Positions 18,632-31,300 of a stretch of 64,000 nt of DNA are shown piece by piece. Both the position numbers and the translations under genes were made by a program. The DNA lies in the NCBI GenBank assembly GCA_023014365.1, contig JAEBUN010000007.1, positions 186,001 through 250,000 of the forward strand, written 5' to 3'. The DNA comes from Lepiota brunneoincarnata. Lineage: Eukaryota; Basidiomycota; Agaricomycetes; Agaricales; Agaricaceae. Within the stretch, counting starts at the first letter, position 1; every line of letters begins with the position of its first letter. The notes beneath the pieces were generated by a model. It did not search any database. It had not been told where the DNA came from and saw nothing but the letters and a program-made list of their open reading frames with translations.

Positions 18632-20599
18632 TGGGTAGGGTGGTTTGGGTATAAGATGTTGGACATATCATCATCACTTAAGTGGAGAATTAGAAGCGAT
18701 GGGGAGTCTGGGTATACATCCCCATTTGGCGCAGCCAGGGTTCTGCCTTGCATCTTGCCCTTTGAGTCCAGCAAGTAGCTTGATGGTTTAGGGTGCTAGA
18801 GGTGGTCTGGTGAGGCAGATGCCCTTGGTAATGATGAGAAGGTGCTCGTAAGTTGGTGAGGCAGTTGGGAGACTCTACAATCAAGAAATTGATGAGATCT
18901 TGGCAATAAATCTTAGAAGGTTTAAACTGACCAAATGGCATCCAGTACTACCCATTACAGGGCTTGGGAGTTGTGGTGGCACCATCAATGGCCTTGCTTC
19001 CACATGAGGTGGCAGGTATCTCACAAGCAGAGGTTGGACTCCTGAGAAGTAACTTTCAATTATTGCAGGCAAAAGTTGTTACACAATCACCCACAACAAC
19101 AAATGAACTTGTAGCCACCTCAGTAACCATGCAATTGGGCTATGCCCAATGGATTGGACTAAGGACTCCTGAGCGGATGCGCTGGAGCACGCTGCGCGGT
19201 ATAAGATAACCCTCAGTTCTGGAAGTTGGGAGTATGATGACGAAGGAGAGGAGGAATGGAATTGAATGGCATCTATTGAGAATCAGGAGCGCGATGAGGA
19301 AGTTTTGGATTCAATGAAAAGACACTTTAAGGAAATGAGGAAATGCATTTGAACCTAGAGGGATGTGTCTGGAAAACCAAAACACATTTTAACTGGAGTC
19401 TGTGTCTGAAGATATCCATAACACAGGCATTGCAGGAGCAGGGTATGCAACGAACCTGCTGTGAATAAGTTTTACAACTCTCTCACGTTCACATGCCCAA
19501 TACCATCAGCGATCTCTCAGCAGCTGGCTCACACTCTCCTGCTTGCGACTCTTTTGGTACTCCAGAGAGTCATTTGTTCTCACTCAGCCCATCTTGTTTT
19601 CTTTCCCATCCCTAATGAACATGAATTTCGGAGAGGGGTGGGACTGCTTGTGTTTTTTGGGTTCCCAGAAACACGCTGCTTTCCATGCCTCCCTGTTACT
19701 GTACCAGCAGCTATGCCAGTGCCCGGTTCGAGATCTCTGCATATTGAAAGCCACAGAATCCTGGATAGCACTCTTGTAGACCTTGATTGGAGTGTTTATC
19801 CTACCGCGCCGATGCCCTCAGACCCTCATCTCAACATCTGAAGTCTGACGCTGGCTGAGGGAGGGAGTATGGACCATAGCATATATTCATATGCTTTCGT
19901 CCTCAACATTGTCAAGTCACTGCACAGGATGGAGCATCACGCCCTTGTATCTCCCAGGCAAAGTCACAGCACCGCCTCTCCCCCTGACCAAATTTTGTGT
20001 AGTGGGTTCACAATTCCAGTCTCAATTCAACCTGGTTCCCAATAGCGGTGACAATACACGTTCTCAGCTTGGAGGCTCCACCTTGCATTTTTGCCAGATG
20101 TCATAGGTGCTTTCATCATCAAGTGAACCCCCTGCCCACAGTCCTTGAAGAATTTTGTCAGGTTCTAATACTTTTCTGGGGGATTTTTCTGTCCTGTTTC
20201 TCTTCGGAAGGGAGCACAGGAATTGTGGCATGCAATGCAAGCCAGGCTGAGCAAAATTGATCATATTCGAGGAGACAGCAAAATGTTCTGTGCAGGGCTA
20301 GTCAATGCATTCGGTACTGGTTCATACACATTCAGCAACTTCTAGTTTGCACGATTAACTAAATCACCATGACCACGCTCCTTCTTCGGCCTCACCACCT
20401 GGGTTGCCAAGACTTTCCTCAAGCACTGTCTCCCTCATCTCAACCCACCCAGTATCAAGGTGCCTATTGTAGCACAGAGTGTGGCCTTTGCGACCAAACT
20501 GTCTGCAGGTTCTCCCATTTTCACGCCAGTAGGAAAGGTACTGCATAGTGCTGTACCCATGGTGATGCCACTGAGCATTATCACCTCCACCATTTGGGA
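18632..20599. other. Unclassified region between element A and T1
   Basis: I see short open frames (for example 19461-19841, plus) without recognisable domains. It may be the continuation of T1, because the second T copy is truncated at the equivalent point and cannot show where T ends. Confidence 0.35.
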
Positions 20600-22239
20600 G
20601 CGCCTATACTTATATTCTAATATGTTAATTTGTGGGAGAATCCCAACTTGCTATTTGCTTCCTGGTGCTCAAACCGCGTCAGGGCCGTGTTGGATCTTGC
20701 GTCAAGTCCACTGAGGGAAGGCAAAGATGGACATATTCAATGCTCACCTATGTTCCACACTCATCAGTATCCTATGATCCCCTCGCAGCTGCACTGCACC
20801 CCCCATCAGGGGAGACGCCTAGGCAGCAAAGGAAGAGAGGGCCAGCTGAGGCATGAGCCTTGGAGGTTAGTAACCAGATGGATGCGGAGATCAAGGCTGC
20901 CAAGCAAGCTATGAAAAAGCACAAGAAACTGGCTTGAGTGCGAGTGAAGCATCCAGGGTGACAAGCAATGCCTATAGGTTTCCTTCAACTCCCACATCAT
21001 TACTAACTCACATGGCTAGACTTCTGAATGGCTTACGTGCAAAAATCATGGGCCGAGGAACATGCGCCTTGGCATGTTGTTCATTTTCTTTAACATTGTG
21101 CAGAACATGAACACCATTGTCGATGCCTTGAATGAAGAGACTGAATCAAGCACCTCTCTGGGTCAAAGATTTGTTCTGACAGAATGGCACCAAAGCATTC
21201 TTCCTGCCTGCCCCCCCCCTACAAAGGATCAAAAAGGATTTGAAGATGTTCCTTGGTTCTGGCAGCAATGAAGAGGATGTCTCCAAGGAACCCATCACTC
21301 CAGTCGGGCAAAAAGGGAATTTGCAGATATAAAATGCACTGTCAGTTCTTCATTTACATTTTCGACTTGATCCCAGCTAGTATCATTCAGAGCATTATCA
21401 GTCAGAAAGAATCTGCCAAAATACCCAAATCAGCAAAAAATACAGGCTGCTGAAATTAGGAGGACTTTACTGTGTCAGCTCCACCTATGCCACCAGGAAT
21501 GAGCTTCAGATAATTTGAAAGTCTGGACATTTACATACCCATGTAGGCTACCATCAGGTGGCATATGCAATATGGCAAGGATATTTTTTTTGAGTTCATA
21601 CACACCTAATCTACATATCACCAAGGTTGACATTGGGCTCTATCAAGATACCTCCCTCCGAGTGACCAGATTCCGCCATTCTTAAAAATCTTTGCTGGGA
21701 CAGTGCCCCCATAGATGTGGAATGTTGCAATGGCATGTGTGCCATAGAACCCTCAGACTGTCCAATGGTCCCTTCCCTCGCTTTCTGAGCCATGTTTCCT
21801 TCCCCTTCACCTTCTTGCTTAGCCACCAATCGCATCCGTTCAGTTGGTACTCACATTAGAACCCATTCCGGATCCTGACCTGCAAATATCCTGGATATAT
21901 CTCACTCATAGGCCCCTTCAGCAACCTCCAAGGCAGTCTTAGCCTCTTTTCTCTCTTTCAGGGATGGGTTTTTGTGTGAGCATGAGTAGAGATATGAATA
22001 TGAGGGCAGCATGGTCGTAATGTGAAGTTGATGGTGAGGGGGCGGCAGTGAAGGTGAGTGCAACAGTGACGCAGCACTTGTCACACACAGAGGCATTCAC
22101 CAGCAGTTGCAGGTAGGTATTAGCACTTAATACAGCAGCACAGCAAATACAACTTCATAATCTACCATTTCCTGATGACTACGAAGGCCGTCATTCTAGT
22201 GACTGTGTTTTTCAGCTTCAGGAGGGAATATGCGCATCG

Positions 22240-23059
22240 GGTTGCCGCCTGCCAATAGGCGGTTGTGTATCCACCTCTAAATTACCTTAACATGTATCCT
22301 CTCTGTATGGCACACCTGATGGTCAGACCTTGGTTCAAGTCGAATTTGAACCAGAAGTGAAGAGAATAAATAAGTATTATCAGTAATATTCGTGAGTGGA
22401 AGATAACGGAGGGTAGGGATTGTGCAGGGCTTATGCGAGTGGCTGAAAGAAAGCACTGGAGAGGGTTTAGACAAACTGAGCATTTCAAGCCCAGGGGAAA
22501 GGCTGAGCTGGGTGTGCAGGTACCCAGTGAGCGGTGTCCATTGGTTTATGTACGCTTTTGTTGTACAGTACCTCTCAGACATAGGGCATGCTGAGACTGT
22601 TGGAACTACAGGCTGCTCAGAACCCTGGCTGCCAAATCTGCAACTGATTGGGGTGGATTTTCCTCATCATATTCCCTCTCAAATCCAGCCATTCAGATTC
22701 AATACGATTTATCTACCAGTATCCTCGTAGCATGGACCCATGAATCTCTTGTCATTTATTCCTCATGCATGAGCTAACATTAGCAACAATCCCACATATA
22801 AAAACAAAAGCCAACAAAAACTGCATGCTGACAGCCCACTTTCCCAGAAACTGATATCCTTTTCGACAACCAAGATAATGACTGCATCCAGACATGACCA
22901 GCGGCGCTGACATCAAAGTCAAGTTTAACTCAAAGAATATGCTGTTCAGGTGGCTGGGGTCTAGTGGTCTTCATGTGCCCATTTTTTCGGTTGGAGGATG
23001 TCAGTGATCATGGGTAATTGCTTCAGCTCTGCAGACACTCATCCATCGCTTAGGGCTTA
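22240..23059. other. T1 central region left of the reductase relic
   Basis: No gene recognised. The sequence begins where T1 and T2 diverge, after a shared TGCGCATC. It may hold degraded upstream parts of the captured reductase locus. Confidence 0.3.
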
Positions 23060-24420
23060 CTCTCAGAGGCATAGTTGTAGGTGATCCGGCCAAGAGATCC
23101 CATAGAGCTGTACATCCCAATCCCAGATCGTGTCATATCTGATCTATCAACTAGGAAATCATGAAAATTGCCTTTGAAGCCAGAATAAACCTGTTTGACA
23201 CTGCTGAAGATATACTGATGGTAAATCAGAGATTGAAATGTGGGTTTCACACCTTGGCCCTGGGCCCCTGCACTTCACAGAATGCTGCAATCTATTGCGA
23301 TGCAGGGGGAGGGTGATCAAAGAACTTGGGTTTTGCTGTACAGATCTTGTCATCACAACCAAGATTCATTGGGGTCCAAGAGGTGGCCCTAATGATACTG
23401 GATTGTCCTGAAAACAGTGAAGCTATTTGACTCTGTCATTTCAATCGACATCGACTCACTGACTCCTAGCATAATCGAAGGAACAAAGGAAAGCTTGCAG
23501 TGGCTGGGGCTGGATTATGTAGACATTGTTTTTGCCCACTGCCCTGATATTATGGGTACATACCTTCCTTCCACACCCAACCATTGGGTTAATAGCACTG
23601 GCGCGTGCAGTCCCCATGGAAGAGGTTGTTCGGGCTTTCAACTGGGTCATTGACAAAGGATTGGTAGGACTAATGGGAGCTTCACTTACCAACGCACTGA
23701 CCACTGACAGCAGACCAGGCATTCTACTGGGGGACGTCCAAATGGAATGCTTGCCAGATTGAAGAGGCTTGGCGTAAGCAAGCACGAAGGTTAAGCTAAC
23801 CTTACAACTAAATTCTGAACTTGGCAGACTTCGTGGATAAGCATGGACTCATGGGTCCAGTTGCTGAACAATGCCAGCACCAGTGAGTTAAATAACTCTG
23901 GGGCAGACAAAAAAATGATGCCTCCCCTTCCATAGCATGTTCCACTGTGAAAGAGCAGGGAGTGAATATGAGTGAGGACAACTAGATGAGTGTGGAGTAC
24001 TTGATCTCATGTCCCTCCCAGTCCACTGTACAGGAAGTGTAGGCTTGGAACCACCACGTTCTCCTGCTTGGCAGGTGGTCTCTTAACTGGAGAGGTGAGT
24101 GTGTTTGAGTTAGACCTAAAGAAGGTTGTTTCACCAATCAACTTTGTGCAGTACAACAACGGTATCCCCCCTGGCTCTTGTTATGATACTCACATGTGCC
24201 ATGCTCATGGTGCTTGGGTTTCCGCTATCTCGCTGCACACTTGTACATGCCCACTGGGCCGTTGACTGGAAAAAAATGTCAAGGAGCATTAGTTGCAATG
24301 CAGATTCGTTCGAAGCCTTAAGTGAATATGGTGTCGATACTGTGAGGGTGGTATCTAGCTTGTGTGGGATGATGCACAGGTGTCAGTATGTCTTTCACTG
24401 TCCTAATTGACTCACAATAA
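23060..24420 (+). pseudogene. Aldo-keto reductase (Kv-beta type) pseudogene captured in T1
   Basis: Fragments in order match fungal NADPH-dependent aldo-keto reductases of the potassium-channel beta family: a FDTAE-like piece near 23195, ITTKIHWGPRGGPNDTG (about 23352), IEGTKESLQWLGLDYVDI (about 23474), MEEVVRAFNWV (about 23617), MGPVAEQCQH (about 23850) and an NNGIPPGS stretch (about 24157). Stops and frame changes between pieces, with intron-like gaps, make it nonfunctional. Retained introns imply capture at DNA level. Orientation is plus. Confidence 0.8.
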
Positions 24421-25189
24421 ATCTTCGGTGGGACCCCTAGATTGGTCCAAGCCTCAATTTGAGAAGTATAGCCAGGAAATCCAATCGGTGTTGGAAAACT
24501 ATTTTCTTCAAGTCCACCTCCCCCAAACCTGCTGCCTGCGCAGCCAGCACTCATTACACCACTAAGGAAGACCCCACCTTGTCGCGATGCAACACAAAAC
24601 TCCAGATAAAGTAAAATATGGCATGGTGAACCTTGAGATTGTGGAGGTTTTGCAACACTTGATTGAATTGACATGAGTGGTGAGCATGTCACTTCCTTTC
24701 TCCTCCCGCTGCTTATCATAGTAATAACTTTTTTTTCTCAGGCACACAAGGCGCTTTCAGATGTTAATTGCCCCCTGGCAAAAGTTGACTCCAGCTATGA
24801 GTATCTAGCCATGACCTTTTGTACCTAGAGCAGCGGAACAGCTGTTGAATGTGCCTGGTGTGGAAATAGGGTGTGGCAGGGCTTGGGGTGCTGCTGGGGT
24901 GACCGGTGGTGTGACAGTACAAGAAGGTGAAGGGTGTGCGTGAAGTTGTGGGTATGTGGCTATCATGATGAAAGAGCGAATTGTCCAGCAGCTTTTGTTG
25001 TTCAGGGGGCCTTGTTCAAAAATTTTAGATCTTTCGGGTAGTCCCTGTGCTTGCATATCTGTGCTGAGGCTCAAAGAGATAATACAAACCTTGTGGGTGA
25101 TCAATGTCACCTATAGAGTGGACAGCTGCAGAGAGTTGCATCTGAGCCTCAATAGCTGGAGCTCTGATTCTGGGGCCTCCTGATTCCTG
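24421..25189. other. T1 central region right of the reductase relic
   Basis: Minus-strand open frames of about 90-130 codons (24318-24719, 24805-25110, 25025-25297) have a partly coding look, Pro/Ser-rich, but no recognised domain. One reads across the junction into the conserved arm. Confidence 0.3.
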
Positions 25190-25261
25190 AGATGTTGAAG
25201 TCGGAAAATGCGAAGGACTCCCTGATGATGGCAGCGGCAGCAGTAATCCAGTAGAGGAATG

Positions 25262-25340
25262 CACACTGGGCACCCTCTTAGAGCTCACTGAGTGCACCCC
25301 TAGAGTTTGCTGAGCACTCCCCTAGAGCTCACTGAGGGGG
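25262..25340. repeat. Short tandem repeats in the T1 arm
   Basis: Three degenerate units of about 26 bp built on GAGCTCACTGAG and CCCCTAGAG. The reverse complement is present in T2 at about 50085-50135, so it belongs to the element. Confidence 0.7.
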
Positions 25341-25349
25341 CATGCAGCG

Positions 25350-25739
25350 TGTGATAGATATCAAATACCACAATATTCTAAGTACATATTTTAATATTGT
25401 CATTGACAATAACCAAGGTATGTCATACATATCTCCATATGACATACTCTGCTTATTGTCAGCATCATATCTCTGCATGCAATATTTTTTTTAGTTTACA
25501 CTGACATAATGGCAACATACAACATCTATTTAATGAATATTCAATTGTGACATATAATACTGATATTCTAAATATTCCATTTGTGATATTGAACGAAAAT
25601 AATAAATATCTAACAAATATCTCAAGGTGGGATAACAATTAAATATTTATTATATCTACAGTTATGATATCCCTGTTGATATTTTGGCATATAAATAAAG
25701 GATATCTCATGCTCAAATATAGTCGTACGCCAGCAGTGT
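25350..25739. repeat. AT-rich terminal segment of T1
   Basis: About 380 bp, rich in ATATT, with small palindromes such as TATTGTCATTGACAATA and TATGTCATAC/ATGACATA. The reverse complement is at 49668-50060 in T2. It ends in CCAGCAGTG. Subterminal AT-rich DNA is common at transposon ends. Confidence 0.75.
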
Positions 25740-25809
25740 CACTAAGCTCGATGAAAACTTGCTCCACCCTTCCGATTTAACCCAAAAATAGCCTGTCCCC
25801 CTTGACTTT

Positions 25810-27195
25810 ACTCGTCATGTGCCGCCTATAGGGCTCGAGTTTGTGCTTGGATGACAGACTGACATCCACACCGCGGAACCACATCGTCGATGAGAGGTGA
25901 CAAAGCACTGGCTGTTGGTGTGTATGACGAGATCATATAATGGAATGCCCCGTCTATCCCAGCTCCCAAGTAGCGACAGGGGGCAAGAAGGGAAGGGGGC
26001 TGGTTGGACACCACCAAATGCGGGGAAGGGTCAAAGGATCAGATCCACCTGTCTGAAACTATTGTCAGTGAGTGCATTCTGTGATAACGAGTGACCACTA
26101 CCTTCAAGCCAAAGCCATGAAGAATTGGATTCACGATACCTGAATAAAGTCTGGAGAGAATCCCACTAGACGTGGATTTCCCGCCATTGATACACTGCTT
26201 TGGTGGTGGTACTCGTGATCAGAAAGATGATATTCGAGGGATTTCCACATCATCTCCACGTCCCCATAGCGGAGCTTATCCAGTGGGATATGGAGCATTT
26301 GGACTCTGCCTCGTTCTAGAACTGAGGTGTCGCAACGGCGCTCATGAACATTGGTGACAACCACAGGACCTGACCTGGCAGCGTCCTTCAGAACGGTGAC
26401 CTTTGGAAGTAGAAAGTCTCCAGATCCCGGAAGGGGTTTGATCGTCTCAATGAGCAAATACCACTTTTCGGCAAGACAGTGATGGCGTTGAGTCTCTTCC
26501 TCGAGTGAGATCTTCACATCACCAGACATCATGACATGACCTCGAGTAGTCGCGTTCTGGAGCTGATTTGAGACTTGCACAAACTCAGTGCAGATATCTG
26601 GATGAGCTTAGCGAAGGTCGTGTACTAAAGATCGGGAGTTGAATAGCTGATTCCGGACGACTGAACGGCCCTGCTCAAGCCACTCAAGCGCAAGATCTGG
26701 CTGGCCAACGCCAAGGGCAATGCAGTGGCCTCTCTGGGAATATCGGCAGGGCCGTGGAGTTGAGAATGTCCTGTGGCAATGGGATCTCCAATCCGAGCGA
26801 CCTGCGGGATGAGATCAATGGCTCGGCGGTAAGCACCCAAGGCAGAGAGTGAATCCTGCCTAGCTTCCAAGCGAGCCCAGTCTCGGGATGCACGGAGTGA
26901 AGGTAAGCCAATGTTAGAGGTCGCCGCTGACCGAAAATGTGAAATGGCGTTGTCCAAGTCATTGGATGACCCAGTATGATGAAACCGACTCTGGAAGGAG
27001 GCTGCGATGCCGTTGAATCATGCTGGTTTGTCAGGGTGGTCATCAGGAGTGAGCAGTACTGCCTGCCGCCCCTTCTCGATTGCCTCCCTGAGGTCACTGA
27101 GCACCCCTGTACGTTGAAACCGAATCCCAAAGGACACTCTGGGGTTGTTGAGAAGTGCTGGTCTGTCAGGGTGGTCATCGGGAGTGAGCAGAACG
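25810..27195 (-). pseudogene. TPR-CHAT protein pseudogene, copy 1
   Basis: Relic of the large basidiomycete family with kinesin-light-chain-like repeats and a caspase-like CHAT domain. Visible on the minus strand: repeat units with LLTPDDHPDRPALLNN (about 27190-27000), an SHFRSAATS...LGAYRRAIDLIP segment (26957-26760), the pre-CHAT segment beginning QVSNQLQNATTRG (26577 down), and ISSYTPTASAL of the CHAT domain (about 25935). Stops and frameshifts break it, and the N-terminus is replaced by the lactonase relic. Confidence 0.8.
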
Positions 27196-27960
27196 GCCTG
27201 TAGATAAATTCTGATCGACTCCTCACCACCGGCGCCCGCATCTCCACTAAGAGCGGAATTGGGAGACAAGCAAGACGGGACACAAAGTGAGCTCACATAC
27301 ACGCGAGCCATTCTACCATCTTTTGTGAAAGCAATACCGTTCGACCGGGCACAACTTGTTGCTACGACTCGCGCGGCGCCTGTATCGGGGTACCCGATTT
27401 GGCATGAGAGGTGGATCATGGAATTGGCGACTGGAGCCGAAACTGCAATGATCAACAACCCGGTTCAAATTCGCAACCAAGGGTGACAGACACAAAATAG
27501 ACATACTTGTCATCCGTGAAAAATATTTTGCCACTCGGGTGGACCTTGGCATCATTTAACGAGTTGGACTGGCGTCCATAGAGTTGTTCAAAGGGACGGT
27601 GACGTTGTGCGGTGGTTTGAGGTTGACGAGGGCGATGCTGGGAGGACGGCCCCTCACTCGGCCTCAACGCCCCCCCAACCTCTGCCATACTGATCTTCAA
27701 CACCCGATTATTGTGGCCCAAATCAGTCAGAGGGTTGTGACTATTCGCGAAAAACACCTCGTCCATCCCGCGAACATATATTGGTGCTTCATGTGCAAAC
27801 TCAAATGTATCGTTGCATGCCACCAGTTGTATGGAAGGGTTTGGGCCGAGAACAGGGAGGAAATCGCGGTCGAAGATCTGGAAGAAGGGTACAGGCGTAG
27901 AGGTATTGAGGCATTGATGGAAGGCATCGGTGTGCAAGGTGCCATTTTCTGGGAGGGTTG
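27196..27960 (-). pseudogene. SMP-30/gluconolactonase-like pseudogene, copy 1
   Basis: Matches fungal calcium-dependent lactonase/phosphotriesterase-like beta-propellers. On the minus strand: FFQIFDRDFLPVLGPNPSI, FEFAHEAPIYV, DEVFFANSHN (27870-27720), then GRQSNSLNDAKVHPSGKIFF (about 27590-27530) and SNGIAFTKDGRM (about 27330). A middle section still visible in copy 2 is missing, and the frame runs straight into TPR repeat sequence at about 27195, so the last half is gone. Confidence 0.8.
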
Positions 27961-28378
27961 CAAACGACCACGGGTCGATGAACTAGAGGTGAAGTTGTAA
28001 CAATGTTGAGAAATTGAATGCAGGATGTACTTCCCTATCTCGGCTAACAATAATAAATAAATAAATGGAGCGCATTCCAATTTCCCACCATGGCGTACGC
28101 AGGGTGTGTTCGAGCTATGTATATCTCTTCACGCATTCGAAACTTCAAATCCAAGATCAGGCAGACTTGCTAATATGATGGACAACCATGCTTTGGCGCT
28201 CTATGGTGCTTTACCACATTCGCTTCGGTGGCTTCGATTGATCATTGCACAGCAACGCTGCTATACACCTTGCCCTTGCTACATTCTCCCCAGCCGTACA
28301 AAATTTTTGAAATATCCATCCCTCATTTTTAGCCCGTTGCGCACGCTCTAACTAAGCAGCACTGGAACCATAGCCAGC
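27961..28378 (+). other. Intergenic region and promoter of NLR1
   Basis: Holds the 5' flank shared with NLR2, including an ATAAATAAATAAATGGAG stretch at about 28048. No gene seen. Confidence 0.5.
28297..28304 (+). promoter_or_regulatory. Degenerate TATA-box position of NLR1 (TACAAAAT)
   Basis: Lies 82 nt before the ATG. NLR2 has TATAAAAA at exactly the same distance from its ATG. The T/C change would weaken a TATA box if one is used. Confidence 0.4.
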
Positions 28379-31300
28379 ATGGCCACGAAGAGAGCCGTCC
28401 GGATTTCTGGTGAGCAAAATCTTTGATCCGTCACCTGGTTTATTCGATCAGTGGGCTCAAACTAATACTAACCTACAAACTCAGGCTTCATTGTGATTTT
28501 GGAAGAACGCCTCAAGCATCCGTTGTACATCAAGTACTGTGTCGATGGGGGTGGTTTCCACCAAGAAAATAACATGACGGTGGACGAGAGCAGAGATCTT
28601 GTTGGGAAAGAGCAAAAGTTGCGTTTCAATTCCTTCCTGTGAGTTGAATTCACCATCCCTTTCATATCTTGCCTCGGTAACCTCCGTTATAGCCATCTGC
28701 AGGAGGGGTCTACTCTGACGATTCAAATATACAAAAAACACGCGCTTCGTGTTTGGCTTCAAGACATCATCCTTGCTAAGAACGACATCCCTTTCGACGA
28801 TATATGGCAACACGTAGAACTCCCAGCACATGCCCATCCCGACAGTCGGTTCTTTTTTTGTCGCATCATTATTTCGTGCTCACTAAGCTGCAGGTCGCTT
28901 TGAGGTGCACGTCGATCCGAAAAAACAAATATGGCTTGATGTTATGGCAAGCTTTGGGTCTTTGTGTTGGTCTATATTCTGTCGTCCTCACCTCTCCATA
29001 GATTCCGCCATCCTTGAAAGCAAGCTCAAGCACTTTGCCCCAGACACCCCACGCCCAGCAGAGTGTCTCGGTGGATCCGGGGCAGCCGTTGGACGCTTTG
29101 AAGGCTGCAGATTTGGAAATCAAGAGCGCGATGGAGGGGTTGAAGGAGTTCAAGAGTGTACTAGATCGTTTGGGTCTGATCAGGAGTCCTGCGGAGACCA
29201 TGTTGAAGATCGGAATGGCGATCAGCGAGGTACGACCACTCCATATGCTACAAAAGAAAACCATCCTGAGCACCTGGATTTCAAGCTGAATCCGATTGCA
29301 AAGGCCGTAGTTCGCTGCATTGGCGTTGCCCACGATGTTGGTTCCTTCCTCTCTTGTCTGTAGCCATGGGCGCTACTGATCATTTTCATAGCGACTCAAG
29401 GCTCAAGACCAGTCTCATAAGCAGATGCTATACCTGACACGGAGTATGGCTAGCCTCGTCGAGCATATCCAATCTATCAAGAAAATTACCAAAATGGACG
29501 AGCTGAGGCAAACGATGGAGATGTTCCCTGGTCTCATGAAAAAAACGGCATCTTTCATCGAAAAGTGGCTTGGCAGCTGGACAGGTACGTTTCCCCCTCG
29601 GATACCCTTCTCTTGCGGATGATATCCTCGACCCAGCGCATTCTCTCTTCATTGCCTCTAACAAGGTCGAAATTGACGACCTGATCAAGGAGCTCATCGA
29701 ATTCAAAGAAGAGTTTGATCGAGGACTTGCAGTAGACACACGAGTCGCTCAAGCCAAATACCAAGGTGTGTTGCCTGCAGTTTGTATTCACTGCCCCTTG
29801 TTCATGAACGCAGACACCGCAAAGGATGGCGCGGAGTTAAAGGAATTGAGGGAAAGCCTTCTCGGAAGAATTGAGTTCAGCTCCCTTGTCGAAGAATGTA
29901 TGCAAGACACCCGCATCGATATTCTTTCCGACGTCGACACCAAGATCGATGACTGTGAGGACAACAACATGATCTGGATCAAGGGATTTCCAGGTGTGGG
30001 AAAATCCACCTTGGCAGCCAGCATCGTGGCTCGACTGCGCGCTCGAGGTCGACTTGGATCTTATTTCGTGTTCGATCGCGCCAAACCCACTGAAACCACA
30101 ACAAATGCGCTCTGGCGCCGTGTAGCCTACGACCTGGCTCGTCGATATCCTTCTGCACGATATTCTGCTCTTGAGCAACTGCGAAAGGAAGACGTGGACA
30201 TCAACTCACCTAACATCACTTCCTTATTCACCTCCCTTGTCGAGAAGCCTTTACTGGCCTTATCGGAGTCGAATGACATTCCAGACAATTGCTTCCCAGT
30301 GTTTGTCATCGATGCTGCCGATGAATGCGGTGGCCTTGAGGGTTTTCGATCCAAGGACCGAAAGGATCTCCTGCAGACACTCAAGCGTTGGCCACAGTGT
30401 CCGAAGAATTTCAAGTTGATCATGACAAGCAGGCCCGAAGGCGACATTGGCCATGCCCTTTCTTCCATCAGTACCCATGTTGACATTCCCTTTGGAAGCG
30501 CTGCGACGGAAGGCACTCAAGCCTCTGCTGACATCTGTGCATTCCTCATCCATCGTCTCAAGGGTATCGCAGAGCCTTACACCGACTCTTTGCCTCCTGA
30601 TTGGCCTGAAAAAGTGGCTGATTCCCTGACCCCCCGTGCTGCTGGTGTTTTCATCTGGGCAGCAACTGTTGCCAAGTTCATTGAGGGCGGTGACCCAAAA
30701 ACGCGTTCTGATGCAATCATTCACCAGGGGCCTGGGCCAGGCGACATGAGTGGACTATATAGGTTGTATTCGGATGTCCTCGAAGGATCCTTTGGTAGTG
30801 CCAACGAGGGGGAATTGAAGGCATTCAAGGCTGTGATTGGTGCGATGGTTTTTGCTAAGCGGCCCCTTCAAGTTACCGAGTTGACTCGGCTTCCTGCGGT
30901 GGGCGACACAATGCTGAAGCTTATATACACGGGACTTCGGTCCGTCATCGACCAGGGCAACACCCCTCAATTTTCTCACCAATCATTTGTTGACTTTCTC
31001 CTCTCTTCGAAATGCCCAGACAAATTCATCCTAGAGGAAAGTGAGCAGCAGCGTCAGCTCTCCGAGTTGTGTCTGGGGGTTATGTCAGAGCGTCTACGTT
31101 TCAACATCTGTGGCCTCGAAGACTCAACCGTCAGGAATGCAGATGTACCCGATATTGACGCTAGGGTCAAGAATAGAATCCCCTCTCTTCTCTCGTATTC
31201 GTGCTGTTTTTGGACGGAACACCTCATTCGCACTTCATTCACTGAAGATCTGATGGACCTGTTGAGCAAAGTGATATATAAGAAGCTGCTGTACTGGTTT

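Larger units (their letters stand above)
20600..25739 (-). mobile_element. T1: unclassified element with two conserved arms and distinct cargo
   Basis: Reverse complement similarity to T2: 20600-22239 matches 52171-53809, and 25190-25739 matches 49668-50219. Between the arms T1 and T2 share nothing that I can see. The inner tip reads, outward on the minus strand, CACTGCTGGCG in both copies. The arms contain short coding-like frames but no transposase that I recognise. Cargo in T1 is a broken aldo-keto reductase gene. Orientation is set relative to T2. Its outer end is undefined. Confidence 0.75.

Noticed and set aside
25350..25739. AT-rich segment as an independent MITE
   Set aside because: I found no clear terminal inverted repeats, and it occurs with the same neighbouring arm sequence in both T copies, so it is better treated as the end of T.
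29230..29303. Alternative acceptor at 29303 for NLR1 intron 5
   Set aside because: The acceptor at 29285 keeps the conserved LNPIAKAVV residues in frame and gives a more typical intron length.
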